A stretch of 64,000 nt of DNA from the NCBI GenBank assembly GCA_002943765.1, contig PQWQ01000006.1:2542001-2606000 (forward strand), in the 5' to 3' direction. The translations under genes and the position numbers were made by a program. Positions within the stretch are counted from its first letter, which is position 1; every line of letters begins with the position of its first letter. The notes below the pieces were generated by a model. The model was not told the DNA's origin. It saw only the letters and a program-made list of their open reading frames with translations, and did no database searches. Positions 50,901 through 64,000 of the stretch are shown one piece after another. The stretch comes from Psoroptes ovis. Its lineage: Eukaryota; Arthropoda; Arachnida; Sarcoptiformes; Psoroptidae.

Positions 50901-51100
50901 GTCGGTAATGAAGATGATGATGTTAATGAAAATGGTTTTGATGATGTTAATGATGATTGACATTTTATTGAAGATAAATTACATGATTGATTAATTGTCG
51001 TTGTTATTGTCGATACTGTTGTGGTTGGTGTTGTCGATATTGTTAACGGTGTTTGTTGCTTTTGTTGTTGATGAATAAAAAATGGATTCTCAATTTCCAT
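42686..51100 (-). CDS. pb: Proboscipedia (Hox2) homeodomain protein
   Basis: Proboscipedia is the second Hox paralog, a nuclear factor specifying palp and mouthpart identity in arthropods. Three coding exons (51100-50092, 45158-44987, 44909-42686) join in frame for 1134 residues. A Ser/Thr/Gln-rich N-terminus ends in a hexapeptide-like YAWMTKDKK near residue 310. The homeodomain (about 342-401) reads PRRLRTAYTNTQLLELEKEF, then HYNKYLCRPRRIEIAASLDL and TERQVKVWFQNRRMKYKRQ, diagnostic of pb/Hox2. The C-terminus of over 730 residues is Asn/Ser/His/Gln-rich with an SRGRTGAKRNGNKKQ basic patch. The introns are 4.9 kb and 77 bp. The MEIENPFF start is the only good ATG opening this frame. Position 56 is Tyr where I expect His in pb/Hox2. 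Identification is firm. Confidence 0.96.
44987..45158 (-). CDS. pb: proboscipedia coding exon 2 (homeodomain 1-53)
   Basis: Between an AAAAAACTAG acceptor and a CGAAG|GTATTA donor, this 172-bp exon holds nearly the whole homeodomain. Its last codon, R53, is split AG|A across the following intron. Confidence 0.96.
45159..50091 (-). other. proboscipedia intron 1
   Basis: A 4.9-kb AT-rich intron. It holds an A18 tract at 45466-45483 and a GT microsatellite at 49519-49542. No embedded gene or structured RNA was recognised. Confidence 0.8.
49519..49542. repeat. (GT)n microsatellite
   Basis: GT repeat with one GC interruption, inside proboscipedia intron 1. Confidence 0.85.
50092..51100 (-). CDS. 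pb: proboscipedia coding exon 1
   Basis: This exon encodes residues 1-336 plus one base, ending CAAG|GTATTT. It starts MEIENPFFIHQQ and contains long Ser, Thr and Gln runs. It ends with the hexapeptide-like YAWM, a basic KDKKMSRK stretch and a seven-Gln run. Confidence 0.93.
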
Positions 51101-54100
51101 ATTTCTATAAGAGTATTATAAAACTTGATCAAATTAATTGATTGATTGATCTATTTATTCATTTATTTCAAATATTTTCACTCAATTTCACTTGCTATTT
51201 ATTCATAAATATGGATGATTGTTTTGCTTTTTTTATAGAATTAGAATGATGAAATATGATTTGAGGTTGTTTTATTTTCTTTTTTCGGTTGTTGGTTTTT
51301 CCTTTATGGCCAATGACTGAATCAATGAACGAAAGTTAGGCAAAAATATGAATTCATGAATTAGATATCACATCTGAATAGGAAAATATTTTTTTTTATA
51401 TATAGAACAAATCATAAAATGCCGTCCCAGCTGTCAAAAATGTCAAAAATAAAATGAAATAAATTCACATATCAAAATTTTGTCAAAATTCGTCGAGAAA
51501 AATATTTTCATTTGGTCAAAAAAATTGTTATAAAACATTGAAACACACGCATTTTAAACATATTTTTTGTGCTAGCTAAACAAAGATATCAATGTTATAA
51601 ATATATATGAAAAATATATTTTACTTCTGCTTTGAAAGTTTATATTAACGTTCGTTCGTTCGTATGGTTTGTTATTTATGACTTTTGATTGCCGGTTATA
51701 TTTTTATTTTCATGAAAACTTAAATTTATCATTCATCGTTTGTGTTTACCATTTTGCGAAATGATGATTATTATTTTCACCAGAAGAAGATACATGACGA
51801 AATAATGAAAAAAAAACCTAAAAACACAACATGACTTGTATGATCGCGTTCCTATGTGTTTGTGTGTTTCTGTGTATTTTCAATTCACATATGCAAACAA
51901 TGTTTTTTTTCGGAATTCTGAATTATATTAGAAATGAAATAATCGAACAACAACAATCGAAAGCATACGTTTGGAAAACATGCAAACACACAATGCTTGG
52001 TAGGCTGAATTTTTTGCTTTGTTTTCACTAGATTCGTTATTATTATTTCGTTGTTGACGACAAACAGAAAACAACAACGACAACAGCAGCAAATGGTGAA
52101 ACAGCACGATTTTTCGTGGTCATTTGTGGTCAAATAAACACCAATAGAATGAAAAAAACATTGATTTTAATGATAAAAATTCGTGAAAAGACACCAAAAT
52201 CGAATCAAATAATAATTTTTGACTAAATATCTGACGAAAAATTCACTATTGGTCAAACCTATGTTTATATTATGAAATATGATGACGATAATGATTATGA
52301 TGATCGGGATGATCAGTGGTAAGGGTCCAACTACTGTTTTTAAATTTTCTCTCTTATGAAAAATTTAAATTGTATCAAAATCAAGAACCGGATATTTTCA
52401 AATGGTCGTCGTTCGTTTGATCAATTATTATTATCATTGGAACCACCAACAAACAAACGAAAAAAATCAATCAATCATTTTGAATATTTTAGATGATGAT
52501 ATTTATTTATTTATATTTTCTTCAACAACAAACACATGTTGCATGTTTATTATTATCAATAGAAAGAATTGAAAAATTTCACACAAATTTTCACCAATTT
52601 TTCAAAATACTTGTTTTCATACGGTCGGCATTTTTTATATCAGAAATTTCATGGGTAAAATTATAATTTTATTTTCAAAATTTTGAACATATGATTCAAG
52701 TACTGGCAGTCGCCATTTCAAGTTTCAATTCATATTCATTCATATTTTTCAATACATATGATTATCATTATCGATTGATTACCTTTCGTAATTTGATCAA
52801 TGATGGCTCTATATTTATCATATATTTAGTTTATCGTCGTTGTTATCTCATACATTAAAGGGTCTGAATTTCATTCAAATTCTGTCGATGAAAATTTTCT
52901 ATACACAAATACGAATCGAGAAACAAGTAAATTGTAATGTGTATTTTTGAACGAATTCACAATACGATGACACATGATGTATATTAAGCAAGCAAGCAAC
53001 AAACTGATTCAACTTTTACGGATGTTTTAATCTTCAATTTCTTTCAATGTTTGTTTGTTTTTCACATTTTTCCAATTTTCAATTTAAGAGAATTTTCATA
53101 CAGTAAAATGGTATTCATCATTCCTTATTGTATTAAATGAATGGTGAATATATATTCAATAAACGAATTAGGATGTGGCTCCAAAAAAAATTGAACAAAA
53201 AAAATCATCTCATTTATTGTTGTTTGATGTTTTGGTTTATTTGGCTGATGGCTGCATCTTTGCTGTTTGTTCTGTGTTTGTTGCACACAAAATTCACACA
53301 AATTTTTACAAATTTCAAAGTGTTTTTACTCTTTCAAGTATAAGTAAGTTTCTTTCATTCAATCATCAACAACATGATGTTTTTTTCAATGTTTTTCTCT
53401 TATTTCACTGTCGTTTGTTGTATTTGAATGTGTGTCTGTTGTGTTGTTCAATACACACACATTTTTACGCAAAGAAAATGAAAACGAAAAATGAATGAAT
53501 GAATGAATTCAATGAGAAATTGAGAATCAAATATAAAAAAACGTGCGCGCGTGCGGAAACCTTTTTTAAAATATGAAGCGAATAGAAAAAGAATTTAAAC
53601 ATAAAATTCACCAGAAAAAAATGTTTGTCTAAAAATGAAAAAAATTCAGGGAATTACTTTGGTGAATTATGGATGAAAAATTGAAAATAATTCTAAAATA
53701 TTCACAGATAACGGCTTCTGTGATTTTTCTTTACTTTGGTAAATTTGAATTTTTTAAATAATAACACGTGGCAATTTTCGATGAGATATGGCCACATAAT
53801 AGTCGTCATTTTTCATTCATTTATCTTTTATTCATTTTTTCAAAAAAAAAAAAAAAATTGTCCTTCATCAAAGATCATCGATTGATCACACAAACACACG
53901 CATTATATCCACCCCATTATCAGAGAAAACAACATTTTGATGTGTGTGATACACACATGAATGACTTGTGTGAATGAATCGAGAAAACAAGATGAATTCA
54001 TTGAAAATATGGGGAAAAAATTTATTCAAATTTTTCATTCGTGTATTCATAATTCAAATAAATCACAATTTTTGAATTTTTTCTTTTTACAAAATGTTTG

Positions 54101-54973
54101 CACAAATACTTCAAAAATATCTGTTTTCATTTTCAAAATTTTTCTTTTCTTTTTAAAACATTTTGTTTTAATTAAATATTCAAATTTAATAATTAAAACA
54201 TGTATTATTAAAAACATGAATGAATGATAATTCTTTTGTTTTGTTTTTTCATTTTCATATTCCTATTTGAAACATATAATCAAATTTATGTATTTTTTCT
54301 TAACTCGTAAAATGAATGAATGAATGAAATGTATGGCCATTTTCTTATTTATTTTATTTGTGTTGTCCATTTCTTATATTTTGATTATTTCATTTTTGAT
54401 GAATGAAAAAATTTGATATGCAAATTATTATTATTATTCATCATTATCGATGTGCGGTTCATTTGTGTTTATGAGAGGAGCTTAAAAATTCAAAAATTAC
54501 CTTGAAGATTTGAATGTATTTTGTATTCATATTTTACTTAGAAAAAAATTTAAATTGAAAAAGTCCAACTTGTTAATTATAACTTATCATTGTGTATGAT
54601 ACTGTTAGATAGATCAATACTGTTTATGAATACGATCGTTTGGTAAATGTTCATCAATGGCCATTGATGTTTTCATATTTGTTTGTGAATCACATCGCAG
54701 ATCACATTTTCCAAATTCAAATGAAATCAATCAAATTATGTTTTGATTTTCATTTCATTCATGAAAATGAATCCAAACATGAACGAAATTTAAATCAATG
54801 TTGAAATAAAGAACGAATGAAAATATATATCTACGAATGTGTTTGTTCCAAAATACAAGCAAATGTAAAAAAAATTTTCAAGTCACGCAATCTAAAATCT
54901 GAAATGTCTTTTTTTACCTTTAAAAAAATGAAACGCAATTGAAATCGTTTGTTTCGGCTAACAAATTTGCTTG
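51101..54973. other. Region upstream of proboscipedia, no gene seen
   Basis: The proboscipedia promoter and 5' UTR should lie at the left end of this stretch. No core promoter could be assigned. A GTGCGCGCGTGCG patch near 53545 stands out from the AT-rich background. No homeobox or other gene was recognised. Confidence 0.4.
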
Positions 54974-55176
54974 CTCTAAAACAGTCATTCTCAACCGGTG
55001 TTCCGCGGCACTTTAGTGTTCCGCGAGATCCCAAAAATGTGCCGCCAAATTTCGTAAATCTAACTCATTCCTTTACTATTCCCTTACTTGGTGTGCCGCA
55101 AGATTTTGGAAATAAAGGCTTTTCCTTTTTTCAGTGTGCCGCAGCGAAAAAAAGGTTGAGAATGACTGCTCTAAAA
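54974..55176. mobile_element. hAT-type MITE with target-site duplication
   Basis: The element spans 54982-55168 (187 bp), with perfect 15-bp terminal inverted repeats CAGTCATTCTCAACC. It is flanked on both sides by the same 8-bp direct repeat CTCTAAAA (54974-54981 and 55169-55176). CAG-starting ends, a TTCTCAACC motif and an 8-bp duplication are the hAT hallmarks. The interior repeats GTGCCGC words and has no transposase, so it depended on a partner element. The 85-codon open frame across it is incidental. Confidence 0.92.
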
Positions 55177-58100
55177 CAAACACATTTAACAAGTTTTCAG
55201 TTTTGAACTAAAAAAGTACGAAAAAAAATTCGTTTCAATCAATCATCTAAAAACAAAAAAGGTTGAAAAAGAATTCCTCATAAAGATGATTGAATAAGAA
55301 ATAATTTGGACTTACTTTTATTCATTTTAGATTATTATGTTTACAACTACAAACGAAGAACAAACACATTGTTGATGTAACGCCAAAAAAACAAATGGAA
55401 GATATTATCGCTTCATTGCTTTCATGTGACATTGAATCAAAACAAACAATTTAACGAAAACGAAACGAATTATGTTTGTTTTCGTTCATTTGTTTTTGGT
55501 TTAATTTGAAATTATGATTTTTTCGTTTTTATAAATTGTAAAAAATATCTTCACATAGAAACATCATTGCAATAATTTTTGGTTTCTTCAAATGATTCAA
55601 GAGTTCTTTCGCAAATTTGCCATCATTCATAATTCTTTTTTTTTGATTATCTAATCATTTTTTTTCATTCATAATTCGTAATCTGACAATTGAAAAAAAT
55701 ATGCTTCAAATACAAATGATCCAAGTTAGAATTGAATACAATCGGATTCAAATTGAATTTACGCCACATAAAAAAATTCTCATATAAATGATAAATGATG
55801 GATCGCTAGACACACACACACAGGCAGGAAACAGTGGGTTTTTTATGTTCGCTGCTGCTTTTGATGATGTTTCTGGTGGATTTTTTATTTTATTTTTGAC
55901 TTTTCCTATTAACTTTACTCATCAATAATTTCATGTATTCAAAGATTTATTCCCTTTCAGAGGTCTCGGTTCTTTGATTCTTTGGTTTTTCATTTTTTTT
56001 CAAGTTGCACAATATGCAACCAGCCATAAGTCTCAAAAAAAAAAAAAAAAAAATGAAAAAATTGGCTTCAGCACACGTACTGAGAACAAAACTGTTCGGG
56101 ACAAACAAAAAGGATTTACCGGAAATCTGATAATCAATATCATATCAAACTTTTGACTTTTATGATGATGATGATGATGTGATACACACAGAAATAAATC
56201 GCCTTTTATTCATTTATTCATTGATTCATCCATACATCGATTCATTCGTTCAGTCTTTCATTCATGCTGTACACGCATAGACACACTTTATCGATTACCT
56301 CTTTTTCCAAATATATTTGTCTGTATCTGTTCATTCTTTCTATTCTTTCCATTCTATTTTTGCATGATTTACTATCATTACTATCATAAATGTTATTGTT
56401 ATTATCAAATTCAATAATATTATAATCATTTGATTTGATTTGAACTCGAAAAATTTATTCATTTGATGATAATGAAAATGAAATGAAGAAAAAAATGAAC
56501 AACGTTCAATCTCTCTGACAGAAACATGGATTCAGCGTAATCATTTATTGAAAAAGATCAAAGATCATTTTTGATTGTCGATTTCGTAACAAGAAATTTG
56601 GATGTTTCAAACTGTTCATTTGGTTGTCGATTCGTTCATAATTGAAATTGAATTTTAGATATATACAAATTGGTTCAAAGATAATTATTTTAAATGGTTT
56701 GAACTCACACAAAAATCCATACTAGAAAACGACTGGTTTCATGTTACACAAAATGTTTCTGAAAATTTCCTCGGAAAAAAGCAAGAAAAATCAATCACTG
56801 ATTCTGCCACCATTAACACGCGTTAAATTGAATAAATTTTTCAATTTGTTGCAACTCACGCTCTTTCTATGTATAAATTTTAATGAATAAATTCTTTTTG
56901 GACCATTTTTACTATCACTGCAACCGCAGAACCGTATTAGAAGTGTATTAAAACACACATTCATTGATTATTGAAATTGAAGAATTTTGAAAGGAATTTA
57001 AATTAACATTTTTTTCATGCGAAAAAAAGTGAAAAGTTCAATTTGAAATTCGCCGTAAAAAAATTTACAATTTCAATCATTTACTATTAGTATATTGAAA
57101 CAAATAATAATGTTTGATAATTGTTTTTTTAGTTGAAAGTTAATTGTTTTTTTCTTTCATTCATTCTCTGTATGTGATTGTGAAGAATTTGAAAATTTGC
57201 GTAATTAAATTGATGATGATGAAAGTGATGAAATTTAAAATTGATGATAATAATGGCACCAATTTTTTTTGTCTTGTCTTGTCTTCTCTCTCAAATTTGT
57301 AATTGAAAACTTTTATTGAAAAATTTTCAATAATTTTCTTCTTCTTGATTTTGAACGTCTTCAAAAATTTCTTGAACGTCTTGACAAATTTTTGAAATTT
57401 AATTTGGGATTATACATCCATAATTCATGCTTAATGATAATAATTAAAACAAGTGGTCGAAATCTGTGATTTTCTTTGGAACATTTCAGTCTCATGTCGA
57501 ATATATTGTTCATCCTCGTATATGATTATTATAATTCAATGTTTATTTTGCTTTTTTACAAGTATGAATTATGCTCATTGTATATTTGAATTCTTAAATT
57601 TTAAATTATATGCCTTGAAAATTTCATTTTTTAAAATTTTCGTTTCTTCAAAATTTTTTAAAAATTTTTTGTCTTGGATCAAAATATTCAAGAATATTGT
57701 CGACATTCATTCATTCATTGTCATCATTAATTATCATTTTGATCATCATCACCTGTCCATTTTGATTTTGTTTGTTTATTTATTTTCATTTCACAAATTT
57801 TCCACTCTTTCTTATTTGTGTTGTTGATTTAAATTTTGAAAAAATTTTCATCAAAGATAAACAAATTACAAATAAACAAAATTTTTCTAAATTGTTTGTT
57901 CACGATTTTTACATTTTCGTACTTCTTCATTTTACTATTTTTCAATCATCAAAACAGCAGTAATCGTTCATTGGATCGAGATCTTTGTTTCGACTTTTTC
58001 TTAGTCAAATTCAATTTCGAATTATTTCAAATTATCTGCTTTTTATCATTTTTTCTTGGTTTTACTTTGACGAAATTTCTCTTCTACTAAAATTCATTCC

Positions 58101-61100
58101 AAAGATATTTCATATTTATGGCTCAAAATTTTGTAAGGGTATTTTGCCATTTCATGGGGTAACATTTGCTTTTAAGCAATGTTTGACTCATTTTTATTCG
58201 ATTCGACTATCTCTTCGGAACCGGTTACCTCACTCACCAGCTTCATCATTCAACAATTTTTCCTCATTTGAAATGATAAATTTTTATCATCATTCGTTTT
58301 ACGTCAGCTTGAAATTTTCTTACTAGTTTCGTTTCAAATTCAGATATTTTGTCACATTTTATTTCATCGAAAAAATTTCAGTTAGAAATTGAAATTTTTC
58401 ACATTTTCCTATAAAATCAAAAATGAAAATGATGAAAATGAAAAATGTGCTTGATGATCGGAGTAAATTTTGAATTTTATCTTTTTTTCGACTACTACTA
58501 TGAGATATCAATGTTTGGTGTGTGTGTGTGTATCAATGTTGAATTGAATTACGAATTTTTACATCTCGAAACTTTTCGAAATTTTTTTTTTCACTTTTAT
58601 ACAATTGAAAATATTAGATAAATTTAGCTTCATAGCAGATACAAACAGAGTAATAGAGCAAAATAGGCAAATAACAATGTCAACTTTGTGTGTGTGTGTT
58701 TGTATGAACAAACAATATGAACCATATGTTTCGTGAAAAATTGTGAACAAAATACGGAAAGAAAAAAAAATATCGTATAGCTAAATAACTGAAATTCAAA
58801 AAAAAAAAAAAAAAAAAATTCCGAATCCAGAATATCTGTGACATTGTATCACACACAAACATATATCTGAACCAATCTGTCGATATTTTTTATTTTATTA
58901 TTCCATATTTCGTTTAATTTTCATCCTTCAGTTTCTCTCTCTCGATTCACGATCGGTATCATCCGATGTTTTTCGTAGTGTTTCAGTGAAAATAAACGAA
59001 AAATTTGTAATTCAAAGCAAGATGATTAGAAAACGGCTGTTGTCATTTGTTGTTGTTGTTGTCTCAGTACCTTTAAATTGATCGGAATTTTTGATTTTTT
59101 TTTTTAATTTTATCTTACTGAAAAAATGGAATCAGAATCAGAATTGAATGAAAAATATATCTGTGTTCGTCGTGAATAATCAGCCAAACAATACCGAAAA
59201 TGAATTAATTGCTAAAAGTCAAAGAAAAATGAAAACTTATACTCTCATAGTTTTATCATTCTTACTAAATTACAATCTTTAAGCGAAAATACAAATTGAA
59301 TAAATCAAATGTTGCTTAAACGACTGTTTTAAAAGTGTAAAAAAAATTTCAAATCAAAGAAATAAACTCTTTGCTGAATGTCAAAAAAAAGAAAAAAAAT
59401 CTGTGAATATGTGTTGTGTGTGCATATGCATATCGGTTCATATTTTTTTTTTTGCTGTTGTCATCATACAAATAAATCATATTCTTAAATATGATTATTT
59501 ATCATTTTTCACTTTTTTTTTCATTTCCCTCTCTTTGTGTACACATATAAACTCTATTTTCATTCAAATGAATATTCTTAGAAAAATGAAACTTTTTTTT
59601 TTGCAGATATTCTTGTCTAAAACACACAGGGAATACAACAATATTGGTTGATGCCTGATATGATGTGTTGTTGTTGTGGGTGTTTGAGAGATTTCAAACG
59701 AATGATATGAGAAAACAAAAAAAAATTATTTTTATTTTTTTTTTCAAACATGCAAAACAAACATTGAACATTGAATACAAATGAATGAATGGATAAAAGA
59801 TTGCACAACTCTTGTCAATTTGATTATGGCAAAACATGAATATTTCACATATTCATATGTTTTGTGTACTAAGATGAACTCTAACCCTGACTGAGCTAAT
59901 TACTCAAAACAACAAAAAAAAATCTTAAACAAAATTCTTATTCAAAAGCTCCATGCTTTTACGTTATACCGAAAAAAAACATTTTCTTGACAAGAATTGA
60001 TGTCTAAAATGAAAATTTATCTTGGAAAAAATTTTACTTTTTTCCAAAAATTTTTATCATCAATACATATGAATATGAACATGGCAACAGCTATTGGAAA
60101 ATTTTCCTATTTTTTTTCAAAAGAAAAATGAAAACTAAAAATCTGTTAAACAGATTATTTCGAATTTTTGTGATAGTTTTTGAAAACGAAAAATATCAGC
60201 AGCGAACCTATCAAAAGATGTTTGTTAATTTTGAATAAAAGATGCAAAAAAAAAAAAAACACGCGCACACGCGTCATCAAACAATTAATCATATTTTTCA
60301 AGAGAAAAATGAGAGAAAAAAGTGAAAAACATTTAAGGAAGTTTGAATTTTGAAAATTTTTTTAATATTTTAATATTTTAAAATTTTCATAATTTTTTCA
60401 CTGTTAAATAATCGTAATAATAATAAATTTTCCATTTTTCACAAATTTTCAAATTCAGTCAATTTTTTCTCCATTAATTTTTATTTATTTTCATTTGTTT
60501 ATTTATTTCATAATTCATTCGATATTTTTTTCGAATCGATTACATAATGATTGTTCCATATGAATGACCATGAAGAGTTTTGAAAAAAAAAATTTCGAAA
60601 AATTCAATGATTGATGCAAGCGAGAAAAATCAAAAGAAATCATGAATTTCATTAATCGATTAAAATACGCACACACACACTCATATACAAACATTAACGA
60701 CAAATTCATAAATCGATTCCAAATGATTTTTCGATAGTTCCAGATAATTGACTTGAAAAAACATTAGTTGAAACATTGCGCCATTTCATCATCATTTCAT
60801 ATCATATATTTTTTTGGTTAATTAATATTGAAATTTTGAATGGAGAAAACTTGAAAAAATTTTCATGAAAATTTCTTTGAAAAAAATTTCATTGAAAATT
60901 TCAATCCATTCTTCATACAATTACATCACCATCACCATCATCACCATGGTTCAAATATTGATCCATATGAAATAAACAATAATAAAAAATATGAATCGCC
61001 CGAGCATCATCCAAAAAAACTGGCATCAATGCGATGCGATTCCATCGTAAATCTAATACAGATTAACTGCTGCTGCTATATTCATACTCTAGCAATCAGT

Positions 61101-64000
61101 GAAGAAAAAATAGATTGAAATGAAAAATGAGTGCGATGGAGAGAAATAAAATAGAAATTGAATAATAATAATACGAAAAAATGATAAATTGTATCAAATA
61201 AATCATCAATATATGTGTATTATTACATGTGAATACAATTGAATTTTGTTTTATTTTTTCGCTGGAAAACAATACACAGCTGAAAAAAAGCAAAAAACAA
61301 AGCCAAAAAATGCTTTGAATTCAATTCAGTATTGTTCAAAGACGTATATTTCAAATGAAACAATCAAACGGCAACAAAGCAAAAAAACTCTTGAAATGAT
61401 GTATAAATGAATGTTTCACGCGTGTGGTTTTCAATTGTAGTTGGGAATAAATTTTTTTCAAATTGTCAAGTATTGATACACATTTATTTATACACTTATT
61501 GATGATGTAACAACAACGCTTACAAAACATCAATATATTCAATATTTATTCAATCGTTGGCCGTGATTTTTCGATTTTGATTTCGTTTCAATTGTTATTT
61601 GTCGTTGGGCAAATGCAACGACAAATAAATGGATTGAAATATGGACTGTGTTTGAATATGGATTTCCCATATTTTTAAATATTATTCCTGTTCACATATT
61701 TTTGTATTCAAATTTGAAACGATCTCATTTAGATTTATTCACATCTATAAATTTTCTGATTACATATTTGGATGTGTTTTTTCAAACAAAAACCAGATGT
61801 GAAAATTCGTTATATGTCGAATGCTTGAATATGTTGATACATTTCTACATTGTAATTAATTTTCATTCGTTTGTTTGTTTGTTTGGCTTAATTGAAAATC
61901 TTCGAAAAGATCAGTGTAAAGGTAGCATCATGATGATGATGATTTGCTTGAGATGCTCAGGGTTCTTTTTGTTTTTTGTTGAAAAAATTCAATTTTCCAA
62001 CTCGGGTTTCTTGAAAAAAAAATCCATTTGATTTTAATTGTTGCCATTATTATTAGCATTATTATCATTATCATCATCATTATCAACCTGGGTGATGATG
62101 AGAGAATTTTTTTCGTTTCGTTTCTTTTCTTTCAAATGGTTAATTCATTAACTCTGTTTTACAATTGTAATTTTGTAATTTAATTGTTTCAAAGAAATTC
62201 AATGGATTGAATTGAATTGAATGATGGATGAGTGAAGAAATGAAAACTTGTTATTTATTCATTTGAAAAACACCATTTGAAAAATGATAGATTTTCTCTC
62301 GATTTTCCGTACTCACTCATCATATTTCAATATATATTTTCACTAATCATTTTCAAATTTCAATCCATATATATTTATGAAGGTATTTTTCGTATTCATT
62401 TCTTTAATATTCATTTACTTTTTTCCAAATTTTCTTAAAATTTAATGATAATGGTTGAAACCTTGGTGAAATAACCTTTTTTTCCTCTTTCAATTGTTCA
62501 TATGTTCCTTTCTCATTTCTTTTTTGACAATAATATCAAAAATATGACAATATTTGAATATAATAAAATAAAAATCTATCTTGCTTTGTGTGTGTTTTTA
62601 TCGCAAATGAAAAAATAAAACATATCATTTTACACAAACATCAATACCACCAATAATAGTACAACTTACGAATGATTAAAACCTATTATTACTATTATCA
62701 ATATCTGTATACTTATCCAGGAGTTGAATTTTTCTTTAATATCTTTCGACAAAAATTTTATGATTTATCCAAGAAGCATTAATTTCATTTTAGGTTGAAT
62801 ATATGTTTATTTATTCATTAATATGTGAATGAATGAAATCTAAGATAACTTGGTGGTGATGAATAAAATAAATCCAAAATATTTTATTGCAATTTTTTCT
62901 TTGAGAAATTTTTTTTTGTTTTTCAAATAAATAAATAAATATACCTGGAAGGATAAAAAATGTTTCATTCTTCCATTTCTTTTTTCTTAAAGTCATTCAT
63001 TTAATGGGAGGGTGAAATGATTGAAAAACAAACAAACGAACAATCATAATGATGATAATGAATGTTTGTGTGTGTGTGTGTGTGGATGGATACACTCCAG
63101 GTATTATCATCATCATTATTATTATCATCATTGTTGTTATTATTATTATCATTAATATTATTATTGTTATTATTGAAATGAAACAAAAACAAACATTTTT
63201 TGAAACAAAAAATAAATATATAAAAAGGTAAACCAAAATAAAACAATTCAATTACAAACATCGAAAAGAACGAGAAAATATTCAAGAATTATCATTAAAT
63301 TTTTATTCTATTATTATCATTATCATCAAAATCAATTTGCCAAAAAATGATGATGATGATGATATACATAGGAATTAAACGAAAAATAAAATAAATAAAT
63401 GCACGTGATATTCTGCACTTAGTGCTGCCATTATTATTATCATTATCATCGTTATTGTTATTATTATCTTTGTTTTTCTCGGTTCAAAAGTATTCAAATA
63501 TATTGTGAAACTATTAATTAAAATTCATTCACAATAATTACAATGGTCATTGAACTAATTGATTTTTGTTATTTGCTAAATTTGAAATTCGAGAATTCTT
63601 CCAAGATTCATTGAATGAGTCGATTTTTGATTTGTATTCTTATTTCTCCCCTCTTTGATTTGTTTATTTTGTTTCATTTGTTTGTTTTTCATATTCAATT
63701 ATTTGTTGTTTGTCAATGCAAACAAACAAACAATGCACGACCGAGAAAAACAAAGAATCAAATCATTTCAAACAGAATCTTTCCTCAGGATTTCCAAGAA
63801 TTTCCCCAAGAAAAGACATTGATTCAAAGAAATTGTATTATCTTTTCTTTTTCTTTTATAAAGAATGAAACAATGAAAATATTCCTCAGAAAAATATTCA
63901 AGAAAACAAAATTATCATTGAAATTTGAATTCCGAATTCAACCGAATTTCAAAATTCGGCAAAAAAAGACAAAAATTCTTTCAAATTTTTTTTTAACAAA
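55177..64000. other. Right flank, no gene recognised
   Basis: This is AT-rich DNA with A tracts (near 56035 and 58800), GT repeats near 58520 and 63066-63084, and ATT/ATC repeats at 63102-63175. The only protein-like stretch is a plus-strand His-rich segment at 60855-61028. Hox3, expected next in the cluster, is not in the window. Confidence 0.45.
63066..63084. repeat. (TG)n microsatellite
   Basis: About nine TG units, followed shortly by an interrupted ATT/ATC repeat to about 63175. Confidence 0.85.

Noticed and set aside
54949..55206. 85-codon open frame with repeated GVPR/GVPQ words
   Set aside because: It is a translation of the hAT MITE, whose ends and target duplication explain it completely.
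58199..58260. GTGAGT-like donor on the minus strand far upstream of proboscipedia
   Set aside because: No open exon or promoter-like sequence accompanies it. One good donor word in 13 kb is expected by chance.
1..64000. tRNA genes, rRNA, and Hox-cluster microRNAs such as mir-10
   Set aside because: No tRNA B-box or cloverleaf was spotted, and the mature mir-10 sequence is not seen on either strand by eye. A covariance-model scan would be decisive.

Overview
The window is animal nuclear DNA: very AT-rich, no operons, genes split by short GT-AG introns (about 50-80 bp) plus a few introns of kilobases. The protein set and the compact, AT-rich layout suggest an arthropod. An acariform (astigmatid) mite is my best guess, but nothing here proves the species.

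The anchor is the 3' (anterior) end of a Hox cluster, transcribed from the minus strand. Labial (Hox1) occupies 34866-27526 in three coding exons. Proboscipedia (Hox2) occupies 51100-42686, also in three. Order and orientation match the ancestral arthropod cluster, so the next paralog (Hox3/zen) should lie to the right. No homeobox is visible between 51.1 and 64 kb. Both proteins are swollen with His, Asn, Ser, Gln and Ala runs, while hexapeptides and homeodomains are conserved.

The left 5 kb is gene-dense. It holds the 5' part of MED16 (minus strand, running off the edge), the complete four-exon Lunapark gene (plus, head-to-head with MED16), and a small bZIP gene (minus, tail-to-tail with Lunapark). 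Lunapark beside Hox recalls the vertebrate Lnp-HoxD linkage, but here it lies beyond the labial end.

The 23 kb from the bZIP gene to labial is mostly AT-rich with no recognisable gene. The exception is 14.3-16.5 kb on the minus strand, where repeated micro-exons (36, 37, 42, 54, 83 and 99 nt) sit between 50-69 bp introns with good splice signals. Some chains stay open in frame and others carry stops. This is the best candidate for something undescribed: a tandemly duplicated, partly decayed orphan micro-exon locus.

Mobile DNA is sparse: a 187-bp hAT-type MITE with an intact 8-bp target duplication (54982-55168), an 87-bp mariner-like fold-back (11885-11971), and a palindrome with a poly-A loop (30178-30239). 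Microsatellites and poly-A/T tracts are scattered throughout. I saw no tRNA, rRNA or known Hox-cluster microRNA.
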